Below, in pieces: positions 15,793 through 24,745 of a stretch of 60,215 nt of DNA. The DNA is from Deltaproteobacteria bacterium (GTDB lineage Bacteria > Myxococcota > B64-G9), in contig JAFDKH010000013.1 in the NCBI GenBank assembly GCA_019307065.1, positions 1-60,215 on the forward strand. Direction: 5' to 3'. Each line of letters begins with the position of its first letter. Position 1 is the first letter of the stretch. Below the pieces are notes generated by a model. It had not been told where the DNA came from, made no database searches, and worked only from the letters and a program-made list of their open reading frames with translations. The translations under genes were made by a program, and so were the position numbers.

Positions 15793-17820
15793 ATGCGCAA
15801 CCGTTTACCTGCCCTGACAATTGCACTAGGCGGGCTGGTTTTCTATTCGCTGACCAGTTACCCGTTTCCGGACTGGCTCGACAGTCCTGAATTGATTACC
15901 GCAGCCTATCGCCTGGGGATATTTCATCCACCCGGCTCTGCCCTGGCGGTCTTGACCGGCCACCTGTTTATTCTGTGGCCGTTTTCATCAGCTTCGCAGG
16001 CTTTACTATGTTTCTCGGCTGTTTTCGCGGCCGGCAGTCTGTATGTATTGGTCAGAATCTTCGAAGACTATTGGTGCAGATTCGGTCCACCCAAATTAAT
16101 TCTTCAATGGATCGTCATTCTGACTTGTGTAACCGGGTTCGGATTATCCAACGGACTATGGTCGCAAGCGATTCGTACAGAAGTCTACACTCTTGGTTTT
16201 TTACTCTTTTTGTGTTCGCTGCGTGAACTGATCAACCTGTCTGTCATTCAGGACAAAGAAATCAGCCGCGGAAATATTCAGCGTTTTTTTGCCTTTTTAG
16301 GAATGGGTATAGCGGTTCACCCCTTAATTGCATTGAGCGCCTTACCTGGCATTGTCGTATTACTCATCTCAAAAGACAGCCGCGCTCGGGTCTTGTCCAT
16401 CGGATCGGTAAGCCGAAGTGCCGTTTTCTTCGTCTTGGGCCTGGCCCCGCTTTTTGTCCTGCCGCTAATGGTACACAGCCCGCAAGACTTCCGCTGGGCG
16501 GACCCGACAAGTTTCAGCGGCTGGCTCGAGACGATCAGCGGAGCAACTTTTAGTCCCTCGTTTGGCTCGAGCTCGCCGGATTCGATGGGCACAATCCGGC
16601 CAAGCCTGGTGACTATTCTCGAGGGAGTCGGGATTTGGTTTGGCATACTTGGGCTTGTCGGATTATATCTTCTGATTAGAACCAACTTGCGACTGGCATT
16701 CATCTTAGTCTTACCCGGCCTGGCCAGCGGACTGTCTTTGATCCTGCAGCGTTCGGTACGTATAGACAATCCTGATGTCAGCGGCTATGCCCTGCCGGCA
16801 ATTGGTTGTCTTTTCATCTTGGCGATATTTGGTCTGATACAGGCCGCCAAACTGGTAGCCAGGCCGGCGCCGAAGCTTGTCTGGATTATTGCCGGGCTGG
16901 CCACCGCCCTAATGGGCACTCAGTTTTATGCGACCATTGCCAAACACAATCGCTCGGGCTGTCTGGCCGGCAGACAGCTGGCCTACCAGACGATCTCTAG
17001 TCTGCCGCCAAACGCTATCGTTATCGAAAGTGATTTCAACCTGGTTTTTATGCTCGACTATCTACAGGCGGCCGAAGGCCTGCGTAAGGATGTCTTAGTA
17101 CTTTACCTAAAAGACCTGGATAACCCGAGATTGCGACAAGCTCTGGCGACCGACAACCCTGATCTAGAATCCGCTTTGCCTCTTGCGCAGGAACTCAACC
17201 GCCAATCTTTGCAAAAACTGCTCGAACGAAACCCGCTATTAATTGGCCCCGGCCCCAACTTAAATGAGCCCGCGCTGCGGCCATTGCATCCCTTGGGACT
17301 GTTGTGGCTTATTGTCGAAGACGACGCTCCTACAATGAACGACCAGCCGGGCCAGCAAGCTGCAATTTTATCAAATCTGTCTTTGCCGACTTGCTCAACG
17401 GGGGAACCGATAGATTCTCGCACGGCCGATGTGATTGCCTGGAATGCCTACTGGCAGGCGGTCGGTGCTTGGCGCCTGGGAGACAATGCTCTGACTGCCG
17501 ACCGACTGGCGCTTGCCAAATGTGCCAACCCGCTGGATCAGACAATTATAAAAACAGCCGGGCACTACGCAATTTCTCTGCCCAAAGTCTGCACCGGGGA
17601 GACACTCGACAAAAGTAACCCGCCCAAGACGGTTTCGGCTCGGATAAGAAATCCTCCCGAGCGACCTTCTATCCCGCGGGCAATAGTGTTGTTGTTCGGC
17701 TTGTTGATCTGGTTCGTGCCGCTGGCCGGCTTGAGATTGAAACAACTAAATTTTACGATTCGAGCAGCTTTAAGTCTGGCAGGATTTTTTGTATTGCTGG
17801 CCGGACTGGCGCTGGGGTGA
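15793..17820 (+). CDS. DUF2723 family membrane protein (putative GT-C glycosyltransferase)
   Basis: A 675-residue protein with about ten membrane segments. The N-terminal D-S-P-E-L-I-T-A-A-Y and G-I-F-H-P-P-G-S match the DUF2723 hallmark (D-S-G-E-L, H-P-P-G), and R-T-E-V-Y follows at about residue 129. Some DUF2723 members are classed as glycosyltransferases using polyprenyl-linked sugars; activity here is inferred. It lies 21 bases after the permease, so probably in the pilGHI transcript, and its stop is four bases from the convergent pilin gene. A membrane glycosyltransferase inside the pilus locus fits pilin glycosylation. Confidence 0.8.
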   Translation: MRNRLPALTIALGGLVFYSLTSYPFPDWLDSPELITAAYRLGIFHPPGSALAVLTGHLFILWPFSSASQALLCFSAVFAAGSLYVLVRIFEDYWCRFGPPKLILQWIVILTCVTGFGLSNGLWSQAIRTEVYTLGFLLFLCSLRELINLSVIQDKEISRGNIQRFFAFLGMGIAVHPLIALSALPGIVVLLISKDSRARVLSIGSVSRSAVFFVLGLAPLFVLPLMVHSPQDFRWADPTSFSGWLETISGATFSPSFGSSSPDSMGTIRPSLVTILEGVGIWFGILGLVGLYLLIRTNLRLAFILVLPGLASGLSLILQRSVRIDNPDVSGYALPAIGCLFILAIFGLIQAAKLVARPAPKLVWIIAGLATALMGTQFYATIAKHNRSGCLAGRQLAYQTISSLPPNAIVIESDFNLVFMLDYLQAAEGLRKDVLVLYLKDLDNPRLRQALATDNPDLESALPLAQELNRQSLQKLLERNPLLIGPGPNLNEPALRPLHPLGLLWLIVEDDAPTMNDQPGQQAAILSNLSLPTCSTGEPIDSRTADVIAWNAYWQAVGAWRLGDNALTADRLALAKCANPLDQTIIKTAGHYAISLPKVCTGETLDKSNPPKTVSARIRNPPERPSIPRAIVLLFGLLIWFVPLAGLRLKQLNFTIRAALSLAGFFVLLAGLALG

Positions 17821-17824
17821 TGGC

Positions 17825-18487
17825 TCACCAGGTCAAAGCACCGCCGGCGACCTCCGGGTTTGGAAAACGATAATGCCGGTTATTGAAGGAGTTGGAGCGG
17901 ATAAAGACTGACTCTCCATCATCGTCGGTGTCGGCTTCGGCCTGGACGGCACACCAGGCCGGCATATTCGCCAGGGCAACGTCGAATTGTTCGGCATCCC
18001 AGTCGACTCCAAATGTTGTCGAGCCTCCGTCAAGAGCAGCCATTCCCGGATGTGGGTTGCCGCCACCACGCGGGTTGAAAACCTTGTTGCCGGCGGCGTC
18101 ATAAGCCGAAAACAACGTGTACTGGAAGCTGACCGCGCTATCTGGAGACCAGCCCAGCATGGCCCAGCCAGCGTCACAGCCGCCATCGGGCCAGACTACC
18201 GAGACTACCGAACCGGAGGGATCGAGACTTCCCGGTAACGGATCCGGACAGGGGGCCAAATCCGGAGTGTAGCGCTGGAAGCGTACAAAATAAGCCTGTT
18301 CGGATTCCATGATCGATTGGAGGTTGGTAATTGCCTCTGAAAGCCGGGCATTGCGGATGTAATCTCCCAAGATCGGCAAGGCAATCGCCGCAAGAATTCC
18401 CACGATGGCAACAACCACGATAAGCTCGATCAGGGTCGCACCCGCATTCGGGCATAATGTCTTGCGCCTTTGTTTTGCTCGCATCAT
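17825..18487 (-). CDS. Type IV pilin-like protein (minor pilin or pseudopilin)
   Basis: A 220-residue prepilin with a basic leader ending in A-G followed by A-T-L-I-E-L-I-V-V-V-A-I-V-G. The mature first residue would be Ala rather than the usual Phe/Met, while Glu5 is kept. The C-terminal domain has Cys pairs and a D-T-D-D-D-G-E loop reminiscent of calcium-binding pilin loops. It starts 6 bases after the pilin-like gene at 18494, so the two are cotranscribed. It is most likely a minor pilin; its part in tip formation or initiation is inferred. Confidence 0.85.
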   Translation of the reverse strand: MMRAKQRRKTLCPNAGATLIELIVVVAIVGILAAIALPILGDYIRNARLSEAITNLQSIMESEQAYFVRFQRYTPDLAPCPDPLPGSLDPSGSVVSVVWPDGGCDAGWAMLGWSPDSAVSFQYTLFSAYDAAGNKVFNPRGGGNPHPGMAALDGGSTTFGVDWDAEQFDVALANMPAWCAVQAEADTDDDGESVFIRSNSFNNRHYRFPNPEVAGGALTW

Positions 18488-18493
18488 CTTCTC

Positions 18494-19054
18494 CTAGTAG
18501 ATCGCTTGGTCCTCCTCGGCGTGGTAAACATCCTTGTTGTGAGAACTGATCCAAAAGTGCGCAATTTCGTCATCTGAATTTACATCGCCGCAACCTTCGG
18601 CAAAAAACCAGGGCCCGATCTGAGCCGGCCAGTCGGTACCGATATCGTCCTCGGCGAAAGGATTTGTGCCGTCATGAACACCATTCTCGTTGTAGGGAGT
18701 TACCACCCGGTAACCATAATAGGTTGGCCCGTCAGGAACGAAGCCCAATTGAACCCATTTATCCCATTCTCCTACCGTAGTATCGTCCCAAACGACAGTT
18801 TCGCTGTTACGAGAGGCGCAATCACCGGGTGAGTAGGCAATTGATTCGGGATAACGCTTGAATTCTGCGTAGTAGGCTTCCATTTTTTCGCGGATTCCCT
18901 GAAGTACGGTATAGGCTTCGGTTGCCCGCGATTTGTGTATATAGGCCGTCAGCGATGGGATAGCGACTGCGGCTAAAATCCCGATGATTGCCACGACAAT
19001 AATCAACTCGATCAAGGTAAAACCAGATCTCCTACCTAACCTGATCGACGCCAT
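18494..19054 (-). CDS. Type IV pilin-like protein
   Basis: A 186-residue prepilin. The leader M-A-S-I-R-L-G-R-R-S-G is followed by F-T-L-I-E-L-I-I-V-V-A-I-I-G. ATG 19054 is chosen because AGGAGG lies just upstream; a longer open frame reads through the promoter. The soluble domain has C-A-S-R, E-G-C-G-D-V-N-S-D-D-E and an acidic end. It differs from the two plus-strand pilins and probably is a minor pilin, or a second pilus subunit, transcribed from the sigma-54-like promoter at 19106. Confidence 0.87.
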   Translation of the reverse strand: MASIRLGRRSGFTLIELIIVVAIIGILAAVAIPSLTAYIHKSRATEAYTVLQGIREKMEAYYAEFKRYPESIAYSPGDCASRNSETVVWDDTTVGEWDKWVQLGFVPDGPTYYGYRVVTPYNENGVHDGTNPFAEDDIGTDWPAQIGPWFFAEGCGDVNSDDEIAHFWISSHNKDVYHAEEDQAIY

Positions 19055-19105
19055 TTTTTCCTCCTGGGGCACACCCGTGCCGGGTAAAATATTCGTTAAA
19101 AATGT

Positions 19106-19121
19106 AGCACATATCATGCCA
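19106..19121 (-). promoter_or_regulatory. Sigma-54-like promoter of the minor pilin operon
   Basis: On the minus strand: TGGCAT-GATAT-GTGCT, with GG and GC 12 bases apart. Initiation is expected near 19095, giving a leader of about 40 bases. The -12 element is imperfect (GTGC rather than TTGC). Confidence 0.5.
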
Positions 19122-19297
19122 ACCTGTCACATATATGGACCGCCGGGGCTACCCAGAAAAACACCTATCTCATTAGTTTTGTTGTTGTTTTATTGTACAG
19201 CCAATTCGCCAGGAATCACCCCGCTATCTCGATTGAGTCTGTCAGGCCTCAAAACCATGCAATATTTTCGCACATTGAAAGGTTTGCACCCCGTGAC

Positions 19298-20665
19298 CTA
19301 GTCAAGTCCGAGTTTTTGAAGCCGATAACGAATCGAACGAAAAGAAATACGAAGCAGCCTGGCGGCTTTTTTCTTCACACCACCCGCGCGCTGCAAGGCT
19401 TGTTCGAGCAGGTTCCGCTCAATTGAGGCCAGCATGGCTTCCAGATCAACTCCATCATCCGGCAGTTCCCCAACCGGCTGTATGGGAAGCTCAAGCCCTT
19501 TTTGCATGTATTCAGTAAACAACTCCTGCCCGATTGGTCGACCGGATGACAAGGCAACAGCCCGTTCGACCATGTTCTGCAACTCACGCACGTTGCCGGG
19601 GAAGTCATACATATCCAACGCCTCGAGCGCCTCGGTCAAGATAATCGGCACGGCCTGGCCTTCCTCACCGGCAATCTTCTGCGCAAAATGACGAACCAGG
19701 TCCGCGATGTCCTCGCGCCTCTCGCGCAAAGGCGGCAACTGGATCTGAATCACGTTCAACCTGAAAAAGAGATCTTCCCGAAAGGCTCCTTTCCTGACCT
19801 CATCTTCGATTTCACGATTTGTGGCGGCAACCAGGCGTACGTCTATCGGGCGATCTTTGCCTTCGCCCAGCCTTCTGATCGATCTCTCCTGAACCACTCG
19901 CAACAGCTTGACCTGAACAGCCGGCGGCATTTCGGCAATCTCATCTAGAAAGACCGTCCCCCGGTTGGCTAATTCGAAAAGCCCCTGGCGATTTGTTGCG
20001 GCCCCGGTAAAAGCCCCTTTGACGTAGCCGAACAACTCGCTTTCTAAAAGCTGTTCGGGGATCGAGGCACAGTCTATCGGAACAAACGGCTCGTTGCCTC
20101 GGGGACTGCGCAGATGAATGGCTTTGGCTACCAATTCTTTCCCGGTCCCGCTTTCGCCGGTCAATAAAATGTTTGAGCGGCTGGGAGCGACTTGCTCAAT
20201 GATCCGATAGACCTCCTGCATCCGCGGGCTTTTTCCGACAATGTCGCCGAAGTCATAGCCGCCCTTTAGCTCGGCCCGCATGCGCAGGTTCTCTCTGAGA
20301 AGTTTATGGCGCTCGAGAGCTCTATGGACGACTACCTTTATCTCATCCACTTCGAATGGCTTGGTAATGTAGTCGTAGGCCCCTAATTTCAGGGCCTCGA
20401 GAGCCGTTTCGGTAGTCGCGAAGGCAGTTATCACGATGACTTCAATGCCGGGAAAACGCGATTTTACTTGCCTGAGCAAGTCCAAGCCCGAAGCGCCTTT
20501 CATCTTCAAGTCGGTAATGATCAGGTTGGGCACTTGCTCAGCCACGACTTCTAATGCCGTCTCGGCACTCTTTGCCGTCTGAACGCTGTAGCCTTCCTTG
20601 CTAAGCATTATTTCCAGAATCTCACGCATCGAGCGCTCGTCATCCACAACGAGAATCTCACTCAT
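19298..20665 (-). CDS. pilR: Sigma-54-dependent response regulator PilR
   Basis: A 455-residue NtrC-family activator. The receiver has D52 as phosphorylation site and K102. The AAA+ domain has Walker A G-E-S-G-T-G-K-E (170-177) and the sigma-54-contacting G-A-F-T-G-A (217-222). A Fis-type helix-turn-helix forms the last 45 residues. It overlaps the kinase gene by 8 bases. It is expected to activate pilin transcription from the sigma-54 promoters at 11568 and 19106, and possibly the structured RNA at 52.7 kb. The family role is firm; the targets are inferred. Confidence 0.95.
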   Translation of the reverse strand: MSEILVVDDERSMREILEIMLSKEGYSVQTAKSAETALEVVAEQVPNLIITDLKMKGASGLDLLRQVKSRFPGIEVIVITAFATTETALEALKLGAYDYITKPFEVDEIKVVVHRALERHKLLRENLRMRAELKGGYDFGDIVGKSPRMQEVYRIIEQVAPSRSNILLTGESGTGKELVAKAIHLRSPRGNEPFVPIDCASIPEQLLESELFGYVKGAFTGAATNRQGLFELANRGTVFLDEIAEMPPAVQVKLLRVVQERSIRRLGEGKDRPIDVRLVAATNREIEDEVRKGAFREDLFFRLNVIQIQLPPLRERREDIADLVRHFAQKIAGEEGQAVPIILTEALEALDMYDFPGNVRELQNMVERAVALSSGRPIGQELFTEYMQKGLELPIQPVGELPDDGVDLEAMLASIERNLLEQALQRAGGVKKKAARLLRISFRSIRYRLQKLGLD

Positions 20666-22331
20666 CGATCACCCCCGGCAGCCTGACAATGAATATATTT
20701 CCTGCCTGACTCGAACACTCGAGTTTGATAGTACCACTATGAGCCTCGATAATCCGACTGACGGTTGCCAGCCCTAACCCGTTGCCGTTTTCTTTTGTAG
20801 TAAAAAATGGGTCAAAAATACGATCGTGTAGCTGGCTGTCAATTGCCGGTCCACTATCTTCCACTTCGAGAACCGCTACACTTGACTCCTGCTTGGTTCG
20901 ATCGACCTTAAGGCGGACGGAAATTTTACCTTTCGGCGGCAAGGCATCGGCTGCATTGGTCAATAAATTCCAGAAAACCTGCCGAATCAGATCAGGGTCC
21001 ACCATTGCATGAACATCTTCGAGTTCGGTCACTACTTCGGGCAGGTCTGTTTTCGAGCCTCTTACAAAAACAGATATTGTATCGCTAACCAGGTCCTTCA
21101 GTGAGCATATCCTGGGTTGCGGGTCTTTAGGCCGGGCGAAAGCCAGAAAGTCGGACAGCAGTTGGTCCAATCGTCTGGTTTCTCGAAGAATGATTCCCAT
21201 CAGGCGTCGATCTTCAGCACCAATCTCACGGGATTCTTTGAGCACCTGAACAGCACCACTGACCGAGGCCAGGGGATTGCGGATTTCGTGTGCCATGCCG
21301 GCGGCCATCTCCCCCAGGGCCGCCATTTTTTCGGCCTGCTTTACCGAAGCCTCCATCTGCTTGCGCTCGGTCAGATCTTGCATATGAACCAAAGTACCCG
21401 CAATCGCATCATCCGGGTTTTTCAGAACCGACATCGTCAAGCCGACTGGAATGATTTTTTGATCGGCCCGATGTTGATGCTGAACCTCGGTGCGTTGAAA
21501 CCCCTGCCTGTGTTGCCCAGAAAACAACTCCTCCAGGGCCGGAAAAACCTCATGGGCCGGCAATCCTATGGATTCGAATTTGGCGACTCCCAGTATTTCC
21601 TCGGCCACAGGGTTGAGCAACGAAACTTTGTAATCATGATCTACGACCAGCAACCCGCTCCCCAAGGATTGAACTATGTCCCGGTGCAGTACCTCCAGTC
21701 GCTCGAGATCGATTTCAGTTCGCTCGAGTTGACGACCTGTTTTTTTCAGTTGATCGGACAAAGTTCCCGAAAGCCAGGCAATCGCAAAAAAGACAGTATA
21801 GTTCAACACCAGCAAGTACAGAACCTGGCCGGTTGGAGGGGGCGTCTGCAGGCGTCCATCCAGGCTAACCGGTAAAATCCCCTGATTTTCAAGAATAAAA
21901 ATCGCCCCGAGCAAAAGGCAGCTCAGCCCGGCGGTCAGAAAGCTACCGCGCCGCGGAAAAAATATGGATGTAATTATTACCGGCAGGGCGAAGAAGAAAC
22001 AAAAAGGGCTTTCTACGCCGCCGGTCAGATATACCAGTAAACCAGCCACCAGGCAGTCAAAAACGATTTGTGCCTGAATATGAATATTCAGATTAAAGCG
22101 GCCGTATTTCAGCCAGAGCAGCGTGGCCCCGCTACCCAGATAGACAACCGCAACGATACAATAAAGCAGGATCTGCGAGGTTGAGAAGTGGGGCAGGTTA
22201 CTGCGCGAATTGAAAAAGATTGTCGACCCCAGCAGGGCTGTAATTATCACAGCCCGCGAGTACAACAGCAGAACAAAGCGCCGACGTTGTTCGGAACTAT
22301 CCGTCTGGCTGTTCTGCTCCTTTGGGTCCAC
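20658..22331 (-). CDS. pilS: Sensor histidine kinase PilS
   Basis: A 557-residue kinase with six membrane segments in residues 20-190. A PAS domain follows (about 215-325), then the HisKA box with H348 in G-M-A-H-E-I-R-N-P-L. The HATPase domain has an N-box (L-L-T-N-A-A-D-A-L) and G-N-G-L-G-L. In other bacteria PilS senses pilin in the membrane and controls PilR. Start is GTG 22331, 7 bases after the pilC stop, with only a weak ribosome site, so translation may be coupled. Confidence 0.93.
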   Translation of the reverse strand: MDPKEQNSQTDSSEQRRRFVLLLYSRAVIITALLGSTIFFNSRSNLPHFSTSQILLYCIVAVVYLGSGATLLWLKYGRFNLNIHIQAQIVFDCLVAGLLVYLTGGVESPFCFFFALPVIITSIFFPRRGSFLTAGLSCLLLGAIFILENQGILPVSLDGRLQTPPPTGQVLYLLVLNYTVFFAIAWLSGTLSDQLKKTGRQLERTEIDLERLEVLHRDIVQSLGSGLLVVDHDYKVSLLNPVAEEILGVAKFESIGLPAHEVFPALEELFSGQHRQGFQRTEVQHQHRADQKIIPVGLTMSVLKNPDDAIAGTLVHMQDLTERKQMEASVKQAEKMAALGEMAAGMAHEIRNPLASVSGAVQVLKESREIGAEDRRLMGIILRETRRLDQLLSDFLAFARPKDPQPRICSLKDLVSDTISVFVRGSKTDLPEVVTELEDVHAMVDPDLIRQVFWNLLTNAADALPPKGKISVRLKVDRTKQESSVAVLEVEDSGPAIDSQLHDRIFDPFFTTKENGNGLGLATVSRIIEAHSGTIKLECSSQAGNIFIVRLPGVIDE

Positions 22332-22338
22332 CTAGGAT

Positions 22339-23556
22339 TTATCCCCCGACTGCGCCGGCAAGCTCAAAGATCGGCAGGTACATGGCGACCAGGAAGTACC
22401 CGACAATGCCGCCCAGAAAAACCAGCATCAAGGGCTCCATCAACGAGGTAAGCGCATCAACCGCGGCATCAACTTCTTCGTCATAAAAGTCGGCGATCTT
22501 GTTGAGCATCTGGTCGAGGGCGCCGGTATTTTCACCGACTGCAATCATCTGAACGACCATTCCGGGAAAGACCTTTGATTCGGCCAACGGCTCGGCCATG
22601 GTTTTTCCTTCAGATATTTTCTCGCGCGCGTAGTAGACACCCTCCTCGACGACTTTATTGCCGGCCGACTTGGCGACGATATCCAGGGCGTCTAGAATCG
22701 GCACACCGGAAGAAACCATCGTCCCCAGGGTGCGCGTGAATTTAGCCACGGCAACCTTGCGCAGCAGGCTGCCGATGATCGGCGCCTTGAGCATCATTTT
22801 GTCCCAAAGGTAATGGCCCTTGGGGTGTTTCTTGAAATAGTGAATACCAACCGGAACACCAACGATAACGCTTAATACGATATACCAATTCTTACGCATC
22901 CATTGAGACAAGTCGATCAGGTTCTGGGTCATGGCCGGCAGGGCCTGCTTGGACCCGAAATCTGAGAACATCTTCTCGAAAACCGGAATAACGTAATACA
23001 GCAAAACTCCCAAGACAACGACGGCGACGATAACGATACAAATCGGGTAGACCATTGCGCTTTTGACCTTCTTGCGCAACTTCGCATTCTTTTCGATATA
23101 GACCGCCAGGCGGGAAAGAATGGTATCGAGGATACCGCCGACCTCGCCGGCCGCCACCAGGTTCACATATAGATCATCGAAAACCTTAGGGTGCTTTTTA
23201 AGCGCTTCGGCAAAAGTCGAGCCGCCTTCGACCGTCTCCTTGATCTCCATAAGAATTGTCTTGAAGGCCTTGTTGTCTGATTGGGTCCCCAAGATTTCGA
23301 GGCACTGGACCAACGGCAAACCGGCGTCGATCATGGTCGAGAACTGTCGGGTGAAGATAACCAGATCTTTCAAACCCACGCCGCCGGTGCCTGGCAGCTT
23401 GGGAAGTTTGATCTCAAATGGTTTCTTCTTCACCTTCTCGGGAGTAATTGCCTGTGAACGCAATCTCTGTTCGACGTCGGCAATGTTTTTTGCCTCCATG
23501 AGTCCGTTACGCAACTCACCGCCTCTGGTTCTACCTTCCCAAACGAAAGCCGGCAT
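22339..23556 (-). CDS. pilC: Type IV pilus inner-membrane platform protein PilC
   Basis: A 405-residue T2SF/PilC protein with two repeated T2SF domains (about 70-195 and 275-395). Each is followed by a membrane helix pair, and the characteristic L-L-x-V-A-V-A-K-F-T-R-T-L and V-G-E-N-T-G-x-L motifs are visible. It forms the platform on which the ATPases PilB and PilT act. It lies between pilT and pilS on the same strand. Confidence 0.96.
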   Translation of the reverse strand: MPAFVWEGRTRGGELRNGLMEAKNIADVEQRLRSQAITPEKVKKKPFEIKLPKLPGTGGVGLKDLVIFTRQFSTMIDAGLPLVQCLEILGTQSDNKAFKTILMEIKETVEGGSTFAEALKKHPKVFDDLYVNLVAAGEVGGILDTILSRLAVYIEKNAKLRKKVKSAMVYPICIVIVAVVVLGVLLYYVIPVFEKMFSDFGSKQALPAMTQNLIDLSQWMRKNWYIVLSVIVGVPVGIHYFKKHPKGHYLWDKMMLKAPIIGSLLRKVAVAKFTRTLGTMVSSGVPILDALDIVAKSAGNKVVEEGVYYAREKISEGKTMAEPLAESKVFPGMVVQMIAVGENTGALDQMLNKIADFYDEEVDAAVDALTSLMEPLMLVFLGGIVGYFLVAMYLPIFELAGAVGG

Positions 23557-23591
23557 CTAGCCTACCTCCAAAGATAATATTCAAGACAAAA

Positions 23592-24716
23592 TCAACGCGA
23601 AGGACGTCCTGCCATTGGTGCCCGCCTGTGCTTCCCGCCAGATGAATCTCCGGTCTCGGAGGCCAGCATATTTCTAAGCTCATCTACGTCCGTGCTGCGG
23701 CCAAGGCAATCATCCATCGAAATCAACTTTTTCAGATAAAGGCTCAGCAAGCATTGGTTCATAGTCTGCATACCGTAGCGGGACTGACCCACTTGCATCT
23801 GGCTGTATATCTGGTGGACCTTGTCCTCACGAATCAAGTTACGAATAGCAGCATTGGGCACCATAACCTCGGTGGCCAACACGCGGCCCTGGCCGCTGGC
23901 TTTGGGCAATAGCTGTTGAGACATGATCCCCTGGAGCACAAAACTCATCTGGGCCCGGACCTGGGGTTGCTGGTAAGGAGGAAACACGTCCAGGATACGA
24001 TTAATCGACTGGACACAGTTGTTGGTATGCAGGGTGGCAAAAGTCAAGTGACCGGTTTCAGAAATGACCATAGCCGCTTCGATGGTTTCGAGGTCACGCA
24101 TCTCACCGATCAGCACCACATCCGGGTCTTGTCTGAGGATATATTTGAGAGCCTTTTTGAAACTCTGAGTATCCGCCCCGACTTCACGCTGGTTGACGAT
24201 GCAATTTTTGTGCGGGTGTAGATACTCGATCGGATCTTCGACTGTAATAATATGTTCGTGGCGTTCGTTGTTAACCTTGTCGATGATCGACGCCAGGGTG
24301 GTGGATTTCCCGGAGCCGGTCGGTCCGGTTATCAGCACCAGACCACGCGGGCGCTTGGCTAACTCGGCCACAACTTTGGGCAGGCCCAATTCCGAAAACG
24401 ACAAGATCTTGAAGGGAATCGTTCTGAACGCTCCGGCGACGGCTCCGCGCTGCATGAAGATATTTGCCCGAAACCGGCTCAAGCCTTTGACGCCGAAAGA
24501 AAGGTCGAGCTCACTATCCTCTTCGAATTTGTGCTTTTGTGCGTCAGTCAGAACAGAATAGCAAAGCTGGCGGGTTTCAACCGGCGTAAGCGGAGGAGTT
24601 TTCAGCGGCACTAAGCGTCCGTCAATCCGCAACTGTGGAGGGGTGCCCGTGGTTATATGCAGATCGGATGCTCCTTTTTCGATGATAGCCTTGAGCAATT
24701 GATGAAGGTTTGGCAT
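23592..24716 (-). CDS. pilT: Pilus retraction ATPase PilT
   Basis: A 374-residue hexameric ATPase with Walker A G-P-T-G-S-G-K-S (131-138), Asp box, Walker B L-I-G-E-M-R-D, His box and the PilT-specific A-I-R-N-L-I-R-E motif. It ends in a short basic Ser/Gly/Arg-rich tail not usual in PilT. It powers pilus retraction and so twitching motility. It lies 30 bases after pilB. Confidence 0.96.
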   Translation of the reverse strand: MPNLHQLLKAIIEKGASDLHITTGTPPQLRIDGRLVPLKTPPLTPVETRQLCYSVLTDAQKHKFEEDSELDLSFGVKGLSRFRANIFMQRGAVAGAFRTIPFKILSFSELGLPKVVAELAKRPRGLVLITGPTGSGKSTTLASIIDKVNNERHEHIITVEDPIEYLHPHKNCIVNQREVGADTQSFKKALKYILRQDPDVVLIGEMRDLETIEAAMVISETGHLTFATLHTNNCVQSINRILDVFPPYQQPQVRAQMSFVLQGIMSQQLLPKASGQGRVLATEVMVPNAAIRNLIREDKVHQIYSQMQVGQSRYGMQTMNQCLLSLYLKKLISMDDCLGRSTDVDELRNMLASETGDSSGGKHRRAPMAGRPSR

Positions 24717-24745
24717 CTGCCTCCTCCTCTATTTTGTAACCGGCC

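Noticed and set aside
21117..21875. 252-codon plus-strand frame inside pilS
   Set aside because: Fully antisense to a well-conserved histidine kinase, with no family-like motifs.
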